The translations under genes were made by a program, and so were the position numbers. Below are positions 9,004 to 17,536 of a stretch of 64,000 bases of DNA, one piece after another (position 1 is the first letter of the stretch; every line of letters begins with the position of its first letter). The stretch covers positions 1 through 64,000 of the forward strand of contig SCVW01000045.1 in assembly GCA_007244375.1 (NCBI GenBank). Reading direction: 5' to 3'. The notes beneath the pieces are model-generated. The model did no database searches and had not been told where the DNA came from. It saw nothing but the letters and a program-made list of their open reading frames with translations. The stretch comes from Smithella sp. Its GTDB lineage: Bacteria; Desulfobacterota; Syntrophia; Syntrophales; Smithellaceae.

Positions 9004-9552
9004 ATGGATAGTTTTGTACCCAAAAAGATTTTTTTTACAAAAGGAGTAGGTACGCACAAAGATGAATTGCATTCCTTTGAGCGAGCCTTGCGTGATGCCG
9101 GAATAGAAAAATGCAATCTGGTGCAGGTTTCCAGCATATTCCCGCCGCGCTGCAAGATGATCTCCAAAGCCCAGGGCCTGAAACAGTTAACGCCCGGAGC
9201 AATTACATATTGTGTCATGAGCCGCTGTTGTACCAATGAACCCAAGAGGCTTATGGCTGCATCCGTCGGTTGCGCCATTCCCGCCGATAAATCATCCTAT
9301 GGTTATATCAGCGAGCATCACGCTTTCGGTCAGAACGAAAAGCAGGCGGGTGATTATGCGGAAGATCTCGCGGCAGCTATGTTGGCCTCTACTTTGGGTA
9401 TTGACTTCAATGTTGATGAAAGCTGGGACGAAAAAAAAGAAATTTTTAAAATAAGCGGAAAAATTGTGCGAACGCTTAATGTTACACAGTCTACAATCTG
9501 CCGGGATAATAAATTTACCACAGTTATTGCCGTGGCCGTATTTATTTTTTAA
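9004..9552 (+). CDS. pdaD: Pyruvoyl-dependent arginine decarboxylase
   Basis: 182 residues, the size of the archaeal/bacterial PvlArgDC family, which decarboxylates arginine to agmatine for polyamine synthesis. It self-cleaves at a Ser-Ser pair to form an N-terminal beta chain and an alpha chain with a pyruvoyl group. The family signature is intact: [19 protein letters not shown], then [11 protein letters not shown] with the cleavage pair Ser43-Ser44, and a later region with [13 protein letters not shown]. The start ATG has an AAGGAG site eight bases upstream. It is transcribed divergently from the NlpC/P60 gene and followed by a hydrolase gene 73 bp downstream. No agmatinase-type gene is next to it. 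Confidence 0.93.
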   Translation: MDSFVPKKIFFTKGVGTHKDELHSFERALRDAGIEKCNLVQVSSIFPPRCKMISKAQGLKQLTPGAITYCVMSRCCTNEPKRLMAASVGCAIPADKSSYGYISEHHAFGQNEKQAGDYAEDLAAAMLASTLGIDFNVDESWDEKKEIFKISGKIVRTLNVTQSTICRDNKFTTVIAVAVFIF

Positions 9553-9625
9553 ACGGGTTATGGATACAATAAAATTGTAAAGAAAATTATTCTGATCGTC
9601 TTTTTTACGTGAATTTCGTTTCACT

Positions 9626-10534
9626 ATGTTACAAAAAGATAATCAAAGAAAGATTAAAAGGGAAGTTCCCTCTCTAAGAATTCACAATGTCGGTGGAGCT
9701 GAGTTGCCATATCTCTATTATAAAGGGACAACTCCGCAGATATTTTTCGCTCATGCCACAGGTTTTCTGCCCTGGCTATGGCATCCTATCATTGAGAATT
9801 TGACACCGCATCATGAGGCTTGGGCGCCCTATATCTGCAATTATCGCGACTGTGATCCCGAAAAAGGTTTAGGATGGGATGTTATTGCCAGAGATTTAAT
9901 CGGCTTCTGCAGTTCGCAAAACATCACAAATCATTTGGCAGTCGGGCATTCGATGGGTGCTACGGTTATAACCATTGCCTCGGCATTATTCGGCCTTCAG
10001 CCTCGTGGAATTATTCTAATAGAACCTATTTTCCTGCCCGAAGAATTTTACGAAATGGATATAAAGCTCAAAGATCATCCTTTAGCTTCTCAATCCATAA
10101 AAAGAAAAAACAATTGGAAAGATGAAAATGCAGCTTTGGAATATTTAAAATCAAAAACACTTTTTGCCGGCTGGGATGAACAAATGCTTCATTTCTATCT
10201 TAAGTATGGAATGGAAAGACAGGCTGAGGGCAATTTAAAACTTACATGTTCTCCCCGAAATGAAGCCGCGCTGTTTATGGGAGGTAAAGCCACCAATCCA
10301 TGGCCGCTGCTTAAGAATTTGACCTGTCCGGTTCTGATTCTGGAAGGTGGAAGAAGCACCAATAAAGAATTTGTCGATTTACAGAGAGCTGTTTCTTTGT
10401 TGGCCGATGGAAGTTATAAATCAATTCCTGATGCCGGACATTTAATTCCCATGCAAAAACCTAAAGAAGTAGCTAAAATCATAAAAGAATTTTTAGTGAA
10501 GGTGTTCCAGGAAACGATTGACGAATTTCGATAA
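9626..10534 (+). CDS. Alpha/beta-fold hydrolase
   Basis: 302 residues. The alpha/beta hydrolase fold is indicated by the oxyanion-region segment IFFAHATGFLPWLWHP near residue 47, the nucleophile elbow GHSMGATV near residue 110, an acid in the strand CPVLILEGGRS, and the C-terminal catalytic His in DAGHLIPMQKP. The substrate cannot be told from sequence. It lies between the arginine decarboxylase and the mla operon, with 57 bp to mlaE, so it may share a transcript with the lipid transport genes; a role in lipid metabolism would be a guess. Confidence 0.85.
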   Translation: MLQKDNQRKIKREVPSLRIHNVGGAELPYLYYKGTTPQIFFAHATGFLPWLWHPIIENLTPHHEAWAPYICNYRDCDPEKGLGWDVIARDLIGFCSSQNITNHLAVGHSMGATVITIASALFGLQPRGIILIEPIFLPEEFYEMDIKLKDHPLASQSIKRKNNWKDENAALEYLKSKTLFAGWDEQMLHFYLKYGMERQAEGNLKLTCSPRNEAALFMGGKATNPWPLLKNLTCPVLILEGGRSTNKEFVDLQRAVSLLADGSYKSIPDAGHLIPMQKPKEVAKIIKEFLVKVFQETIDEFR

Positions 10535-10591
10535 ATATGTAACATTCCTACCAGTAATACACCAAGAAAAATCAATAAGGGATATTTGTTG

Positions 10592-11443
10592 ATGGCTGAA
10601 AACGAAAAAAATCAGTACCATCCGGGATCTGAAGAAAAACCCGTCCCGGGAATGTTCCTGACATGGCCGTTTAACTTTATAGGGGAGAAAGTTATCGGCT
10701 GGATTAATGTTTTGGGTATGGCGACTATTTTCCTTTGCACGGCACTTTGGAAAACCTTTCGTCCAAAGCAGTTTTCCAAGGTTGTTCACCAGGTCTATTA
10801 TATCGGAGCCAGCTCGACGACCATTATTATGCTGGTGAGTCTATTTACCGGTATGGTCTTGGGTCTGCAATCATACCATGCCCTGAGTCAGTTTGGTGCA
10901 GTTGGTGGATTGGGAGCGCTGGTTTCTCTTTCACTGATCAGGGAATTGGGTCCGGTTCTGACAGCCATCATGATTACGGCCAGAGCGGGTTCGGCCATTA
11001 CAGCTGAAATAGGTATACAGCGTATTTCAGAACAGATCGATGCCCTGCACACCATGCGTATCGATCCGTTTCGCTATCTCATCAGTCCGAGAATAACCGC
11101 TGCGATTATCAGTTTTCCTTTGCTTACGGCCGTGTTTGACTTTATCGGTATTATCGGCGGCTATATTACCAGCGTAATACTATTGGGATTAAATGCCGGA
11201 GTTTATTCCCACAGCATTACATCCAATGTGGACATGAAAGATCTTACCGACGGTTTTATTAAAGCAATAGTCTTTGCGGTCATCGTTGCCACCGTTTGCT
11301 GTTATCAGGGATATTTTGTGCACATGCGTAAAGACAGTCACGGTGCCAAGGCCGTGGGTCTGGCGACAACTTCGGCAGTCGTTACCTCATGCGTTTTAAT
11401 TCTTGTTTCTGATTACGTGGTGACTTCCTTGCTTTTGGTATAG
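10592..11443 (+). CDS. mlaE: MlaE family ABC transporter permease
   Basis: Inner-membrane permease of the Mla system, which moves phospholipids between inner and outer membranes. About 283 residues. It has the family pattern: an N-terminal amphipathic region, YYIGASSTTIIMLVSLFTGMVLG, then the conserved SLIRELGPVLTAIMITARAGSAITAEIG loop with the EIG-containing coupling helix, and three further hydrophobic segments. Two TTG codons precede the ATG in frame (from 10586); I chose the ATG. It is the first gene of mlaE-F-D-C-A and is followed after 8 bp by mlaF. Confidence 0.92.
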   Translation: MAENEKNQYHPGSEEKPVPGMFLTWPFNFIGEKVIGWINVLGMATIFLCTALWKTFRPKQFSKVVHQVYYIGASSTTIIMLVSLFTGMVLGLQSYHALSQFGAVGGLGALVSLSLIRELGPVLTAIMITARAGSAITAEIGIQRISEQIDALHTMRIDPFRYLISPRITAAIISFPLLTAVFDFIGIIGGYITSVILLGLNAGVYSHSITSNVDMKDLTDGFIKAIVFAVIVATVCCYQGYFVHMRKDSHGAKAVGLATTSAVVTSCVLILVSDYVVTSLLLV

Positions 11444-11451
11444 AGAAAATT

Positions 11452-12699
11452 ATGAGTAAAACTCCTTTGATTGAATTTAAAGATATCACCAAACGTTTCG
11501 GAACCCATACGGTCCTGAAAAACGTGAATCTGCAGATATTCGAAGGTGAGGTTACAACCATTATCGGTCTTTCCGGTTCGGGGAAAAGTGTTTTGCTCAA
11601 GCATATCATCGGTCTGCTCAAGCCCGATGAAGGAACAATTTTCTTTCGCGGCAAGTCTTTATCCGAAATGAAAAAACCAGAAATATCTTCTTCTCTGCGT
11701 CAGATAAGTTACATGTTTCAGGGAAATGCACTGTTCGATTCCCTTACTGTTTATGATAACATTGCCTTACCTCTTAAGGAAACAACAAATCTGAAAAAAA
11801 CGGAAATTGACCGCAGGGTCATGGCCAGAGTCGAGCAAACGGAGCTTACCGAAGCAGTTTACAGATATCCGTCGGAACTATCCGGTGGCATGCAAAAGAG
11901 GGTTGCGCTGGCACGTGCACTGATAACCGATCCGCAAATAGTTTTGTTCGATGAACCCACAACAGGTCAGGATCCCGTACGGAAAAATGCCATTTTAAGC
12001 ATGATTGCCCAATACCAGAGAAAATTTAATTTTACGGCGATTATGGTCAGTCACGAAATCCCTGATGTTTATTTTATTTCCAATCGTATTCTGGCCCTTT
12101 ATGATAAATCGATAGTTTTTCAGGGAACGCCGGAGGAGTTGGCGAATTTTGATCATCCCTTTAACGATGAAGTTATCAGTAGCCTGGAAAGTCTGCAAAA
12201 GGAACTTACCGGTCTGTATTCTCAGCGCAAATTTAAAATTTTAAATCATGCCCAGTTGAAACGCGGAGAAACAGGAGAGGATTACTGCGTTGTGGTTTTT
12301 ACTCTTTCCGATCTCGATGCGGTTATTGCGGGTTTGGGGCACGACACGGCGCAGGAGATCATCCATGCGATCGGACTTTATATTGATAAACACTTTGGAG
12401 CCATAGGCGGTTTTTCCACCCGCCGTAAAACTAATGAATTTGTTACGATGCTTCCATATTCGAATATGGTGGAGGCCGAAAAAATAATGAATGATTTTGT
12501 CAAAGATTTTCAGGAACAGGGAATAAGCGATATATGGAAAGAAGCTCAAAAACGCGCACCTTCGGATAAATGCGTTGATTTTGCTATCCGGGCGGGAATT
12601 GCCGAAGGACAACCTGTTACTGAAATAGATTCCATTATAGATTTGGCCAAATCTCAGCAAAAAGAAATAGGGCGTGTACGATGCGACGCCAAGGAGTGA
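11452..12699 (+). CDS. mlaF: MlaF ABC ATPase fused to a degenerate GGDEF-like domain
   Basis: Residues 1-255 form the ABC ATPase that powers the Mla transporter: Walker A GLSGSGKS (39-46), Q-loop region MFQGNALFDSLTVYDNI, signature LSGGMQKR (143-150), Walker B IVLFDEPTTGQDP, switch His in MVSHE. Typical MlaF ends near 270 residues; this one has 415. The extra part (about 277-402) follows the GGDEF pattern: FTLSDLDAVIAGLGHDTAQE, RRKTNEFVTMLP where active cyclases have GGDEF, and a late IRAGIAEG block like the conserved SIGVA. The active site is lost, so it is more likely a ligand-sensing or dimerisation module. It is followed by mlaD after 2 bp. Confidence 0.88.
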   Translation: MSKTPLIEFKDITKRFGTHTVLKNVNLQIFEGEVTTIIGLSGSGKSVLLKHIIGLLKPDEGTIFFRGKSLSEMKKPEISSSLRQISYMFQGNALFDSLTVYDNIALPLKETTNLKKTEIDRRVMARVEQTELTEAVYRYPSELSGGMQKRVALARALITDPQIVLFDEPTTGQDPVRKNAILSMIAQYQRKFNFTAIMVSHEIPDVYFISNRILALYDKSIVFQGTPEELANFDHPFNDEVISSLESLQKELTGLYSQRKFKILNHAQLKRGETGEDYCVVVFTLSDLDAVIAGLGHDTAQEIIHAIGLYIDKHFGAIGGFSTRRKTNEFVTMLPYSNMVEAEKIMNDFVKDFQEQGISDIWKEAQKRAPSDKCVDFAIRAGIAEGQPVTEIDSIIDLAKSQQKEIGRVRCDAKE

Positions 12700-12701
12700 A
12701 T

Positions 12702-13157
12702 ATGAATAAATACAAAATAGAAACTATCGTCGGCATCTTTGTTTTTCTGGGGTTGCTTTGCATAGGGTACATGACCGTGAAACTCGGCAAAGTTTCTTTT
12801 CTGCAGGATGATTCATATCCCCTAACTGCCAGATTCGTTTCCGTAACAGGATTAAGAGATGGAAATCCGGTGGATATTATGGGTATTGAAGTCGGAAGGG
12901 TGGACAAAATCACTATGGATCAGGAAAACCAGCAGGCGGTTGTGAGTATGAAAATCAAAAAGGGCATAAAGATATACGATGATGCGATTGCTTCTATTAG
13001 AACAGAGGGTCTGATGGGTGATCAGTATATCAGCATTGATCCTGGAGGATCAGGCACGCTTCTTAATCCTAACGGAACAATCATAGAAACCCAGGCGCCT
13101 GTAGACATCATTGGACTTATCGGTAAGTATGCTTTTGGTGATGTAAAAAAACAATAA
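12702..13157 (+). CDS. mlaD: MlaD, MCE-domain lipid-binding protein
   Basis: 152 residues from the ATG at 12702, which has AAGGAG at 12691-12696; an in-frame ATG at 12681 inside mlaF is less likely. One N-terminal membrane anchor (IVGIFVFLGLLCIGYMTVKLG) is followed by a single MCE domain: ARFVSVTGLRDGNPVDIMGIEVGRV and the later GLMGDQYISIDPGG. Family knowledge: MlaD forms a periplasmic hexamer on the MlaE/F complex and passes lipid to MlaC. It is on the short side, with little beyond the domain. Confidence 0.92.
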   Translation: MNKYKIETIVGIFVFLGLLCIGYMTVKLGKVSFLQDDSYPLTARFVSVTGLRDGNPVDIMGIEVGRVDKITMDQENQQAVVSMKIKKGIKIYDDAIASIRTEGLMGDQYISIDPGGSGTLLNPNGTIIETQAPVDIIGLIGKYAFGDVKKQ

Positions 13158-13189
13158 AATTGGTATAAAGGAACCTGAGGAGGATAAAA

Positions 13190-13786
13190 ATGAAAAAACT
13201 GAACACAGCATGGATTATCATATTGATACTTATGATATTTTCTCTTCCGGTGTATGCCGGAGCTCCGCTGGATGCGGTTAAAATCAATGTGAACAAAGTT
13301 TTGGATATATTACGTGACCCTAAGCTTAAAGCCGAATCGGCAAAAGGAATAAAGAAGGAAAAACTACGGGTGATTTATGAGGATATGTTTGATGAAGTTG
13401 AATTTTCCAAACGTACACTGACACGTAACTGGAACAAATTCAATGTCGATCAACGCACAGAATTTATTAATCTTTTTGAGCAGGTGCTGGAGAAATCATA
13501 TGCGGACAAAATTCTGGACTATACGAATGAAAAGGTCGAGTTCTATAAAGAAAATATGCTTTCCGATACTCAGACCGAAGTTCAGACAAAGATTATTACA
13601 GCGTCAAAAGAAATCCCCATTTTTTACCGGATGATTTTGAAAGACGGCAAATGGAAAGTCTATGATGTTGTAGTGGAGAATGTCAGCCTTATTCAGAATT
13701 ATCGCACACAGTTTAACGATATACTATTAAAAAATACTCCGGAACAGCTTTTAGAAATTCTGCGTAAAAAGGTAAGTAAACAATAA
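13190..13786 (+). CDS. mlaC: MlaC, periplasmic phospholipid carrier
   Basis: 198 residues with a cleavable signal peptide (MKKLNTAWIIILILMIFSLP, cleavage near YAGA). The mature part has the MlaC/Ttg2D pattern: a helical start, then RTLTRNWNKFNVDQRTEFI, then a strand-rich end with KDGKWKVYDVVVENVSLIQNYR. It shuttles phospholipid between the MlaA outer-membrane complex and MlaD. It is preceded by a strong GAGGAGG-type ribosome site and lies 32 bp after mlaD. Confidence 0.93.
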   Translation: MKKLNTAWIIILILMIFSLPVYAGAPLDAVKINVNKVLDILRDPKLKAESAKGIKKEKLRVIYEDMFDEVEFSKRTLTRNWNKFNVDQRTEFINLFEQVLEKSYADKILDYTNEKVEFYKENMLSDTQTEVQTKIITASKEIPIFYRMILKDGKWKVYDVVVENVSLIQNYRTQFNDILLKNTPEQLLEILRKKVSKQ

Positions 13787-13872
13787 AGAACCGGCTGATT
13801 TGGATTTGATACAATGACGTGGGGGAACAGGTATTAACCACTCAGAGCTATTCGTAATGAAAAAACAGGAAT

Positions 13873-14823
13873 ATGACAAAGTACTGTCACATGAAAATTT
13901 TTCTATCTTTGATTTTTCTATGTTTTTTTACTGTGGGCTGTGCCCACAACCCCGTCCCTTCTTCCGGAGCTTTTCCGGTTAAGAAATCTATCACACAACC
14001 TGTTTTGCTGGCATCGGCATCTGAACAAAATCCGACTCTATCAGCTGCCGATGCGGTTAATCCTGTCGACGAAGAATACAAGGAAGATGAAGTATTTGAC
14101 AATTACACGGAAAATGCTGTTGCAGAAGAAAAAGTGGATATTGCCGATCCGTTGGAACCTGTAAACCGTGCGATGCATCAATTCAACGATAAATTGTATT
14201 TCTGGGCGCTCAAGCCGGTTGCTCAGGGATATAAGTTTATGATTCCGGAACCGGCGCGTATCAGTGTAAAGAATTTCTTTTCCAATCTGGCGTTTCCTGC
14301 GCGATTCTTGAGCTGTCTTCTTCAGGCTGATATAAATGGTGCGGCCACGGAAGCAGGACGTTTTACAATAAATACTATCTGGGGTATCGGAGGACTGCTC
14401 GATCCTTCTTCCGGTAAGGAGCTTAATCTCCAGACGCAGGATACAGATTTGGGGCAGACACTGGGGGTCTGGGGCGTGGGACAGGGCTTTTACATTGTCT
14501 GGCCGGTGTTTGGTCCATCAAGTCCTCGCGATTCAGTAACTATCGCCGGCGATTATTTTCTTTATCCTGTCTCTTATATCAGTCCCTGGTACGCCGGTGT
14601 GGGAGTAAGGATTTTCGAGGAAATCAATGCCACATCCTTGAGAATCGGCGATTATGAAGCACTTAAGGAAGCAGCCATTGATCCGTACGTGGCATTTCGC
14701 GATGCGTATGCCCAGTACCGTTTTAAGAAAATAAAGGCTAGAAAAGCGAAATTAAATCCATCCGCGCCAACGGAAGAAAAATCTGCTTCCAATAATCCTG
14801 CGTTGCCGAAAAAAGAGGAATAG
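13873..14823 (+). CDS. mlaA: MlaA (VacJ) outer-membrane lipoprotein
   Basis: 316 residues. The lipobox VGCAHN follows a hydrophobic stretch, and an Asp/Glu-rich linker of about 65 residues comes next. The MlaA core starts at DPLEPVNRAMHQFNDKLYFW and continues with VKNFFSNLAFPARF, GRFTINTIWGIGGLLDP and LGVWGVGQGFYIVWPVFGPSSPRD, all family hallmarks. It removes mislocalised phospholipid from the outer leaflet. Its presence in the same operon as mlaEFDC gives all the pathway parts except mlaB, which is absent here. An internal ATG at 13891 would give a more compact signal peptide, but neither start has a good ribosome site. It is followed without a gap by the next gene. Confidence 0.93.
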   Translation: MTKYCHMKIFLSLIFLCFFTVGCAHNPVPSSGAFPVKKSITQPVLLASASEQNPTLSAADAVNPVDEEYKEDEVFDNYTENAVAEEKVDIADPLEPVNRAMHQFNDKLYFWALKPVAQGYKFMIPEPARISVKNFFSNLAFPARFLSCLLQADINGAATEAGRFTINTIWGIGGLLDPSSGKELNLQTQDTDLGQTLGVWGVGQGFYIVWPVFGPSSPRDSVTIAGDYFLYPVSYISPWYAGVGVRIFEEINATSLRIGDYEALKEAAIDPYVAFRDAYAQYRFKKIKARKAKLNPSAPTEEKSASNNPALPKKEE

Positions 14824-15624
14824 ATGTTTAAAAAATTTTTTACTGTAAATTGTTTTGTTATTTTACTGGCAGTATTATTTATTTTTACGATAAGGTCTGC
14901 GGCAATGGCGGCGGGATTGTTTGGTCCATTACAAACTGTTTCCAAAGAAACAGGTGGATTAAACACGGCGATAGGTTACTTCTATCATGAAGATACTTAT
15001 AAGAACGATGTTGATCATACGGTAAGACTAGACGAAATTTATTCGCAGGCAGCATATGGCGTAAAAAACATTTGGGAAGTATACACGCGTGTGGGACTTG
15101 CTAATATGAAAATTTTCGATATTTTCAGTTCCATGGATGCTTCCATTATGACAGACCAAGATAATTTTGAAGCAAACTGGGAATTTTTCGGCACAATAGG
15201 AGCAAAGGCTTTTTATCCGATAAACAGTATATTGGGAATAGGCGCTTTTATTCAGGGGACATATTATTTCAGTGATTTTACGGATACTGTTTCCGGGACC
15301 AAAGGAGGAACACCTTTTATAACTGAACTTAAAGTAAAAGATTTCTGGGATGTGAATTTCGGAATTGGAGTTCAGGCCGCTCTTCCATACGGCATAAAGT
15401 TTTATGCCGGTCCTTATATATACTATTCCGGGGCTAATGTATCTATGCATTCCTATATTTCCGTTCCTGAATATTATTTGGATGACGATACTATTCGAAA
15501 CAAATCAATTGTGGGTGGCTTTACCGGATTGGATATACCGCTTACCAAAGGGTTTCGTTTGAATATCGAAGGACAATTTGCAGACAGGGTTTCCGCCGGT
15601 ATTGCAGTGAGCTATATATATTAA
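14824..15624 (+). CDS. Outer-membrane beta-barrel protein of unknown function
   Basis: 266 residues with a signal peptide ending near AMAAG. The rest alternates polar and aromatic residues in short strands (for example VYTRVGLANMKIF, NWEFFGTIGAKAFYP, KFYAGPYIYYSG) and ends with a C-terminal ISAGIAVSYIY-like strand whose last residue is Tyr, typical of barrels recognised by BamA. It starts on the base after the mlaA stop codon, so it is co-transcribed and may cooperate with outer-membrane lipid homeostasis. No specific family was recognised. Confidence 0.75.
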   Translation: MFKKFFTVNCFVILLAVLFIFTIRSAAMAAGLFGPLQTVSKETGGLNTAIGYFYHEDTYKNDVDHTVRLDEIYSQAAYGVKNIWEVYTRVGLANMKIFDIFSSMDASIMTDQDNFEANWEFFGTIGAKAFYPINSILGIGAFIQGTYYFSDFTDTVSGTKGGTPFITELKVKDFWDVNFGIGVQAALPYGIKFYAGPYIYYSGANVSMHSYISVPEYYLDDDTIRNKSIVGGFTGLDIPLTKGFRLNIEGQFADRVSAGIAVSYIY

Positions 15625-15838
15625 TTGAAACCAGCCATTGGTTGATGCAGTCAAAGATTCAGATAAGACACTTTATTTATTACAATAGTTTTCGATTTTT
15701 CAGAAAGGCTGTAAAATTCAAACTGATAGAACTAGAATTATTTTTTATACAGTCCAACAGCAGATTATTTGAAAACATAAAAAGAAAGAGATGATTTTTC
15801 TTTGTTAGTTCAAATAAAGATATTGAAAGAATATAAGC

Positions 15839-16627
15839 ATGCAAATAGGTGTTTTGTACATTTGTATAGGCAAATATTCAATTTTCTGGAAATCTTTTTA
15901 CGAAAGCTCAGAAAAGCACTTTCTTGTCCATCATCAAAAGAAATATTTTGTTTTCACTGATGCGCAGATAATTGATTACCAGGACAATGCAAATGTTGTT
16001 ATAGTGTTCCAGAAAAATTTGGGGTGGCCAAACAATACTTTGATGAGGTTTCACATTTTTTTACGGCACAAAACTTTGTTGCAAGAAATGGATTTTTTAT
16101 TTTTTTGCAATGCCAATTTACTTTTTGTTGACAACGTTGGAGATGAAATTCTTCCTTTGGAAGAAGGGTTTGCTGCTTTACAGCATCCTGGATATTGGAA
16201 TAAACCGAGAAAACTATTTCCTTATGAAACAAATCCGATGAGTTTGGCGAATGTTCCGGCGCATCAAGGTAAGTACTATGTAATGGGCGCTTTTAATGGA
16301 GGACAGGCGAAAATTTTTTTAAAAATGTCGGAAGAGTTGAGCAAAAACATTGATGAAGATTTTAAAAAAAATATAGTTGCAGTTTGGCACGACGAATCTC
16401 ATCTTAATAAATATGTAGTGGATAAAAAAGTTAAAATATTAAATCCTTCATATGGTTATCCTGAGGATAGGGATTTACCTTTTAAACCTAAAATTATGAT
16501 AAGAGATAAAGCAAAATACGGTGGGCATAATTTACTAAGAGGTATTCCAGAGAATAGTTCTTTTATCAGAAAATATTTTAGAGAGATAAAAAGTTTTATC
16601 GCAAAATATTTGCGCAATAATCGTTGA
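15839..16627 (+). CDS. GT6-family glycosyltransferase with NXN in place of DXD
   Basis: 262 residues resembling family GT6 (the ABO blood group/alpha-galactosyltransferase family). Visible blocks in order: GWPNNTLMRFHIFL (62-75); DFLFFCNANLLFV, with Asn91-Ala-Asn93 where animal enzymes have DXD; ALQHPGYW; PYETNPMSLA; GAFNGGQAKIF; and AVWHDESHLNKY (181-192) with the catalytic-region HDE. Bacterial GT6 enzymes are known to have NXN and to work without a metal cofactor. There is no membrane anchor. The gene and its flanks are clearly more AT-rich than the neighbours, suggesting acquisition by transfer. It would add Gal or GalNAc to a surface glycan; the acceptor is unknown. Confidence 0.88.
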   Translation: MQIGVLYICIGKYSIFWKSFYESSEKHFLVHHQKKYFVFTDAQIIDYQDNANVVIVFQKNLGWPNNTLMRFHIFLRHKTLLQEMDFLFFCNANLLFVDNVGDEILPLEEGFAALQHPGYWNKPRKLFPYETNPMSLANVPAHQGKYYVMGAFNGGQAKIFLKMSEELSKNIDEDFKKNIVAVWHDESHLNKYVVDKKVKILNPSYGYPEDRDLPFKPKIMIRDKAKYGGHNLLRGIPENSSFIRKYFREIKSFIAKYLRNNR

Positions 16628-16680
16628 TATTTTTTCGCTAACCGGAAGTAACGTATGTAATAAAACTTACTAATCAGCGG

Positions 16681-17397
16681 ATGGATCAATTGAAAGAAAA
16701 ATTTTTTCAGGTTCGGGAACTTACTAAAATTTACAAAATGGGGGAAGTGGAAGTTCACGCGCTACGTGGTGTTAACCTCGATCTGTACGCCGGGGAACTG
16801 GTTGTTCTGCTTGGTCCTTCGGGAAGCGGAAAATCCACATTGCTCAATATAATGGGTGGTCTCGACACAGCCACCAGCGGTTTTGTCTCTTACAGAGGAA
16901 AAGAATTAACCAAAGCTACGGACAAAGAACTGACACAGTATCGGCGTTTTCATGTCGGCTTTGTTTTTCAATTTTATAATCTGATTTCCAGTCTCACGTC
17001 CAGAGAAAATGTTTCGGTTGTAACGGAAATTGCCGAAAAGCCGATGGCTCCCGAAAAGGCGCTTGATCTTGTCGGATTGGCTGAACGTCTTAATCATTTT
17101 CCAGCTCAGCTCTCCGGCGGTGAGCAGCAGCGCGTGGCCATAGCGCGCGCCATCTCCAAAAATCCGGCAGTACTTCTATGCGATGAACCTACGGGAGCAC
17201 TCGACTCCCAAACGGGTGTAGTGGTGCTTCAGGCTTTGGAGCGTATCAATCGCGAATTGGGAACAGCAACGGCCATTATCACACATAACGTGGATATTGC
17301 CGGCATGGCTGACCGTGTTATTCATTTGAGCAACGGCAAAATTGCGGAAGTAACCACAAATAAGGTGAAGAAATCCGCAAGCGAACTGGTGTGGTGA
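16681..17397 (+). CDS. ABC transporter ATP-binding protein (LolD/MacB type)
   Basis: 238 residues. Walker [10 protein letters not shown] near residue 45, Q-loop [13 protein letters not shown], signature [14 protein letters not shown], Walker [14 protein letters not shown], and switch His in IITHN match the LolD/MacB/FtsE branch. It is the first gene of a three-gene export unit with an FtsX-type permease (17537) and a HlyD-type adaptor (19983), which together resemble MacAB-like tripartite exporters, although the ATPase is separate from the permease here. Substrate unknown. Confidence 0.9.
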   Translation: MDQLKEKFFQVRELTKIYKMGEVEVHALRGVNLDLYAGELVVLLGPSGSGKSTLLNIMGGLDTATSGFVSYRGKELTKATDKELTQYRRFHVGFVFQFYNLISSLTSRENVSVVTEIAEKPMAPEKALDLVGLAERLNHFPAQLSGGEQQRVAIARAISKNPAVLLCDEPTGALDSQTGVVVLQALERINRELGTATAIITHNVDIAGMADRVIHLSNGKIAEVTTNKVKKSASELVW

Positions 17398-17536
17398 GAA
17401 AGAACAAAAAACGAAGTACAAAGTTCTAAGTTCAAGGTTCAAAGTCGAAGTCCGGCGGATGCCGGAACAGAGTAAAGAAATTATTTTGGATAACATTGAG
17501 CCTGAAACGTTGAATTAGCGAGGGCAAGCGAACATT
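17398..17536 (+). repeat. Gap with degenerate AAAGTTC tandem repeats
   Basis: Between the ATPase and permease genes, bases about 17414-17450 consist of degenerate tandem copies of an AAAGTTC-like heptamer (AAAGTTCTAAGTTCAAGG...), followed by GTCCGGCGGATGCCGG. No coding sign. It is probably slippage-generated junk. The permease start at 17537 has only a distant GAGGG upstream. Confidence 0.4.
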
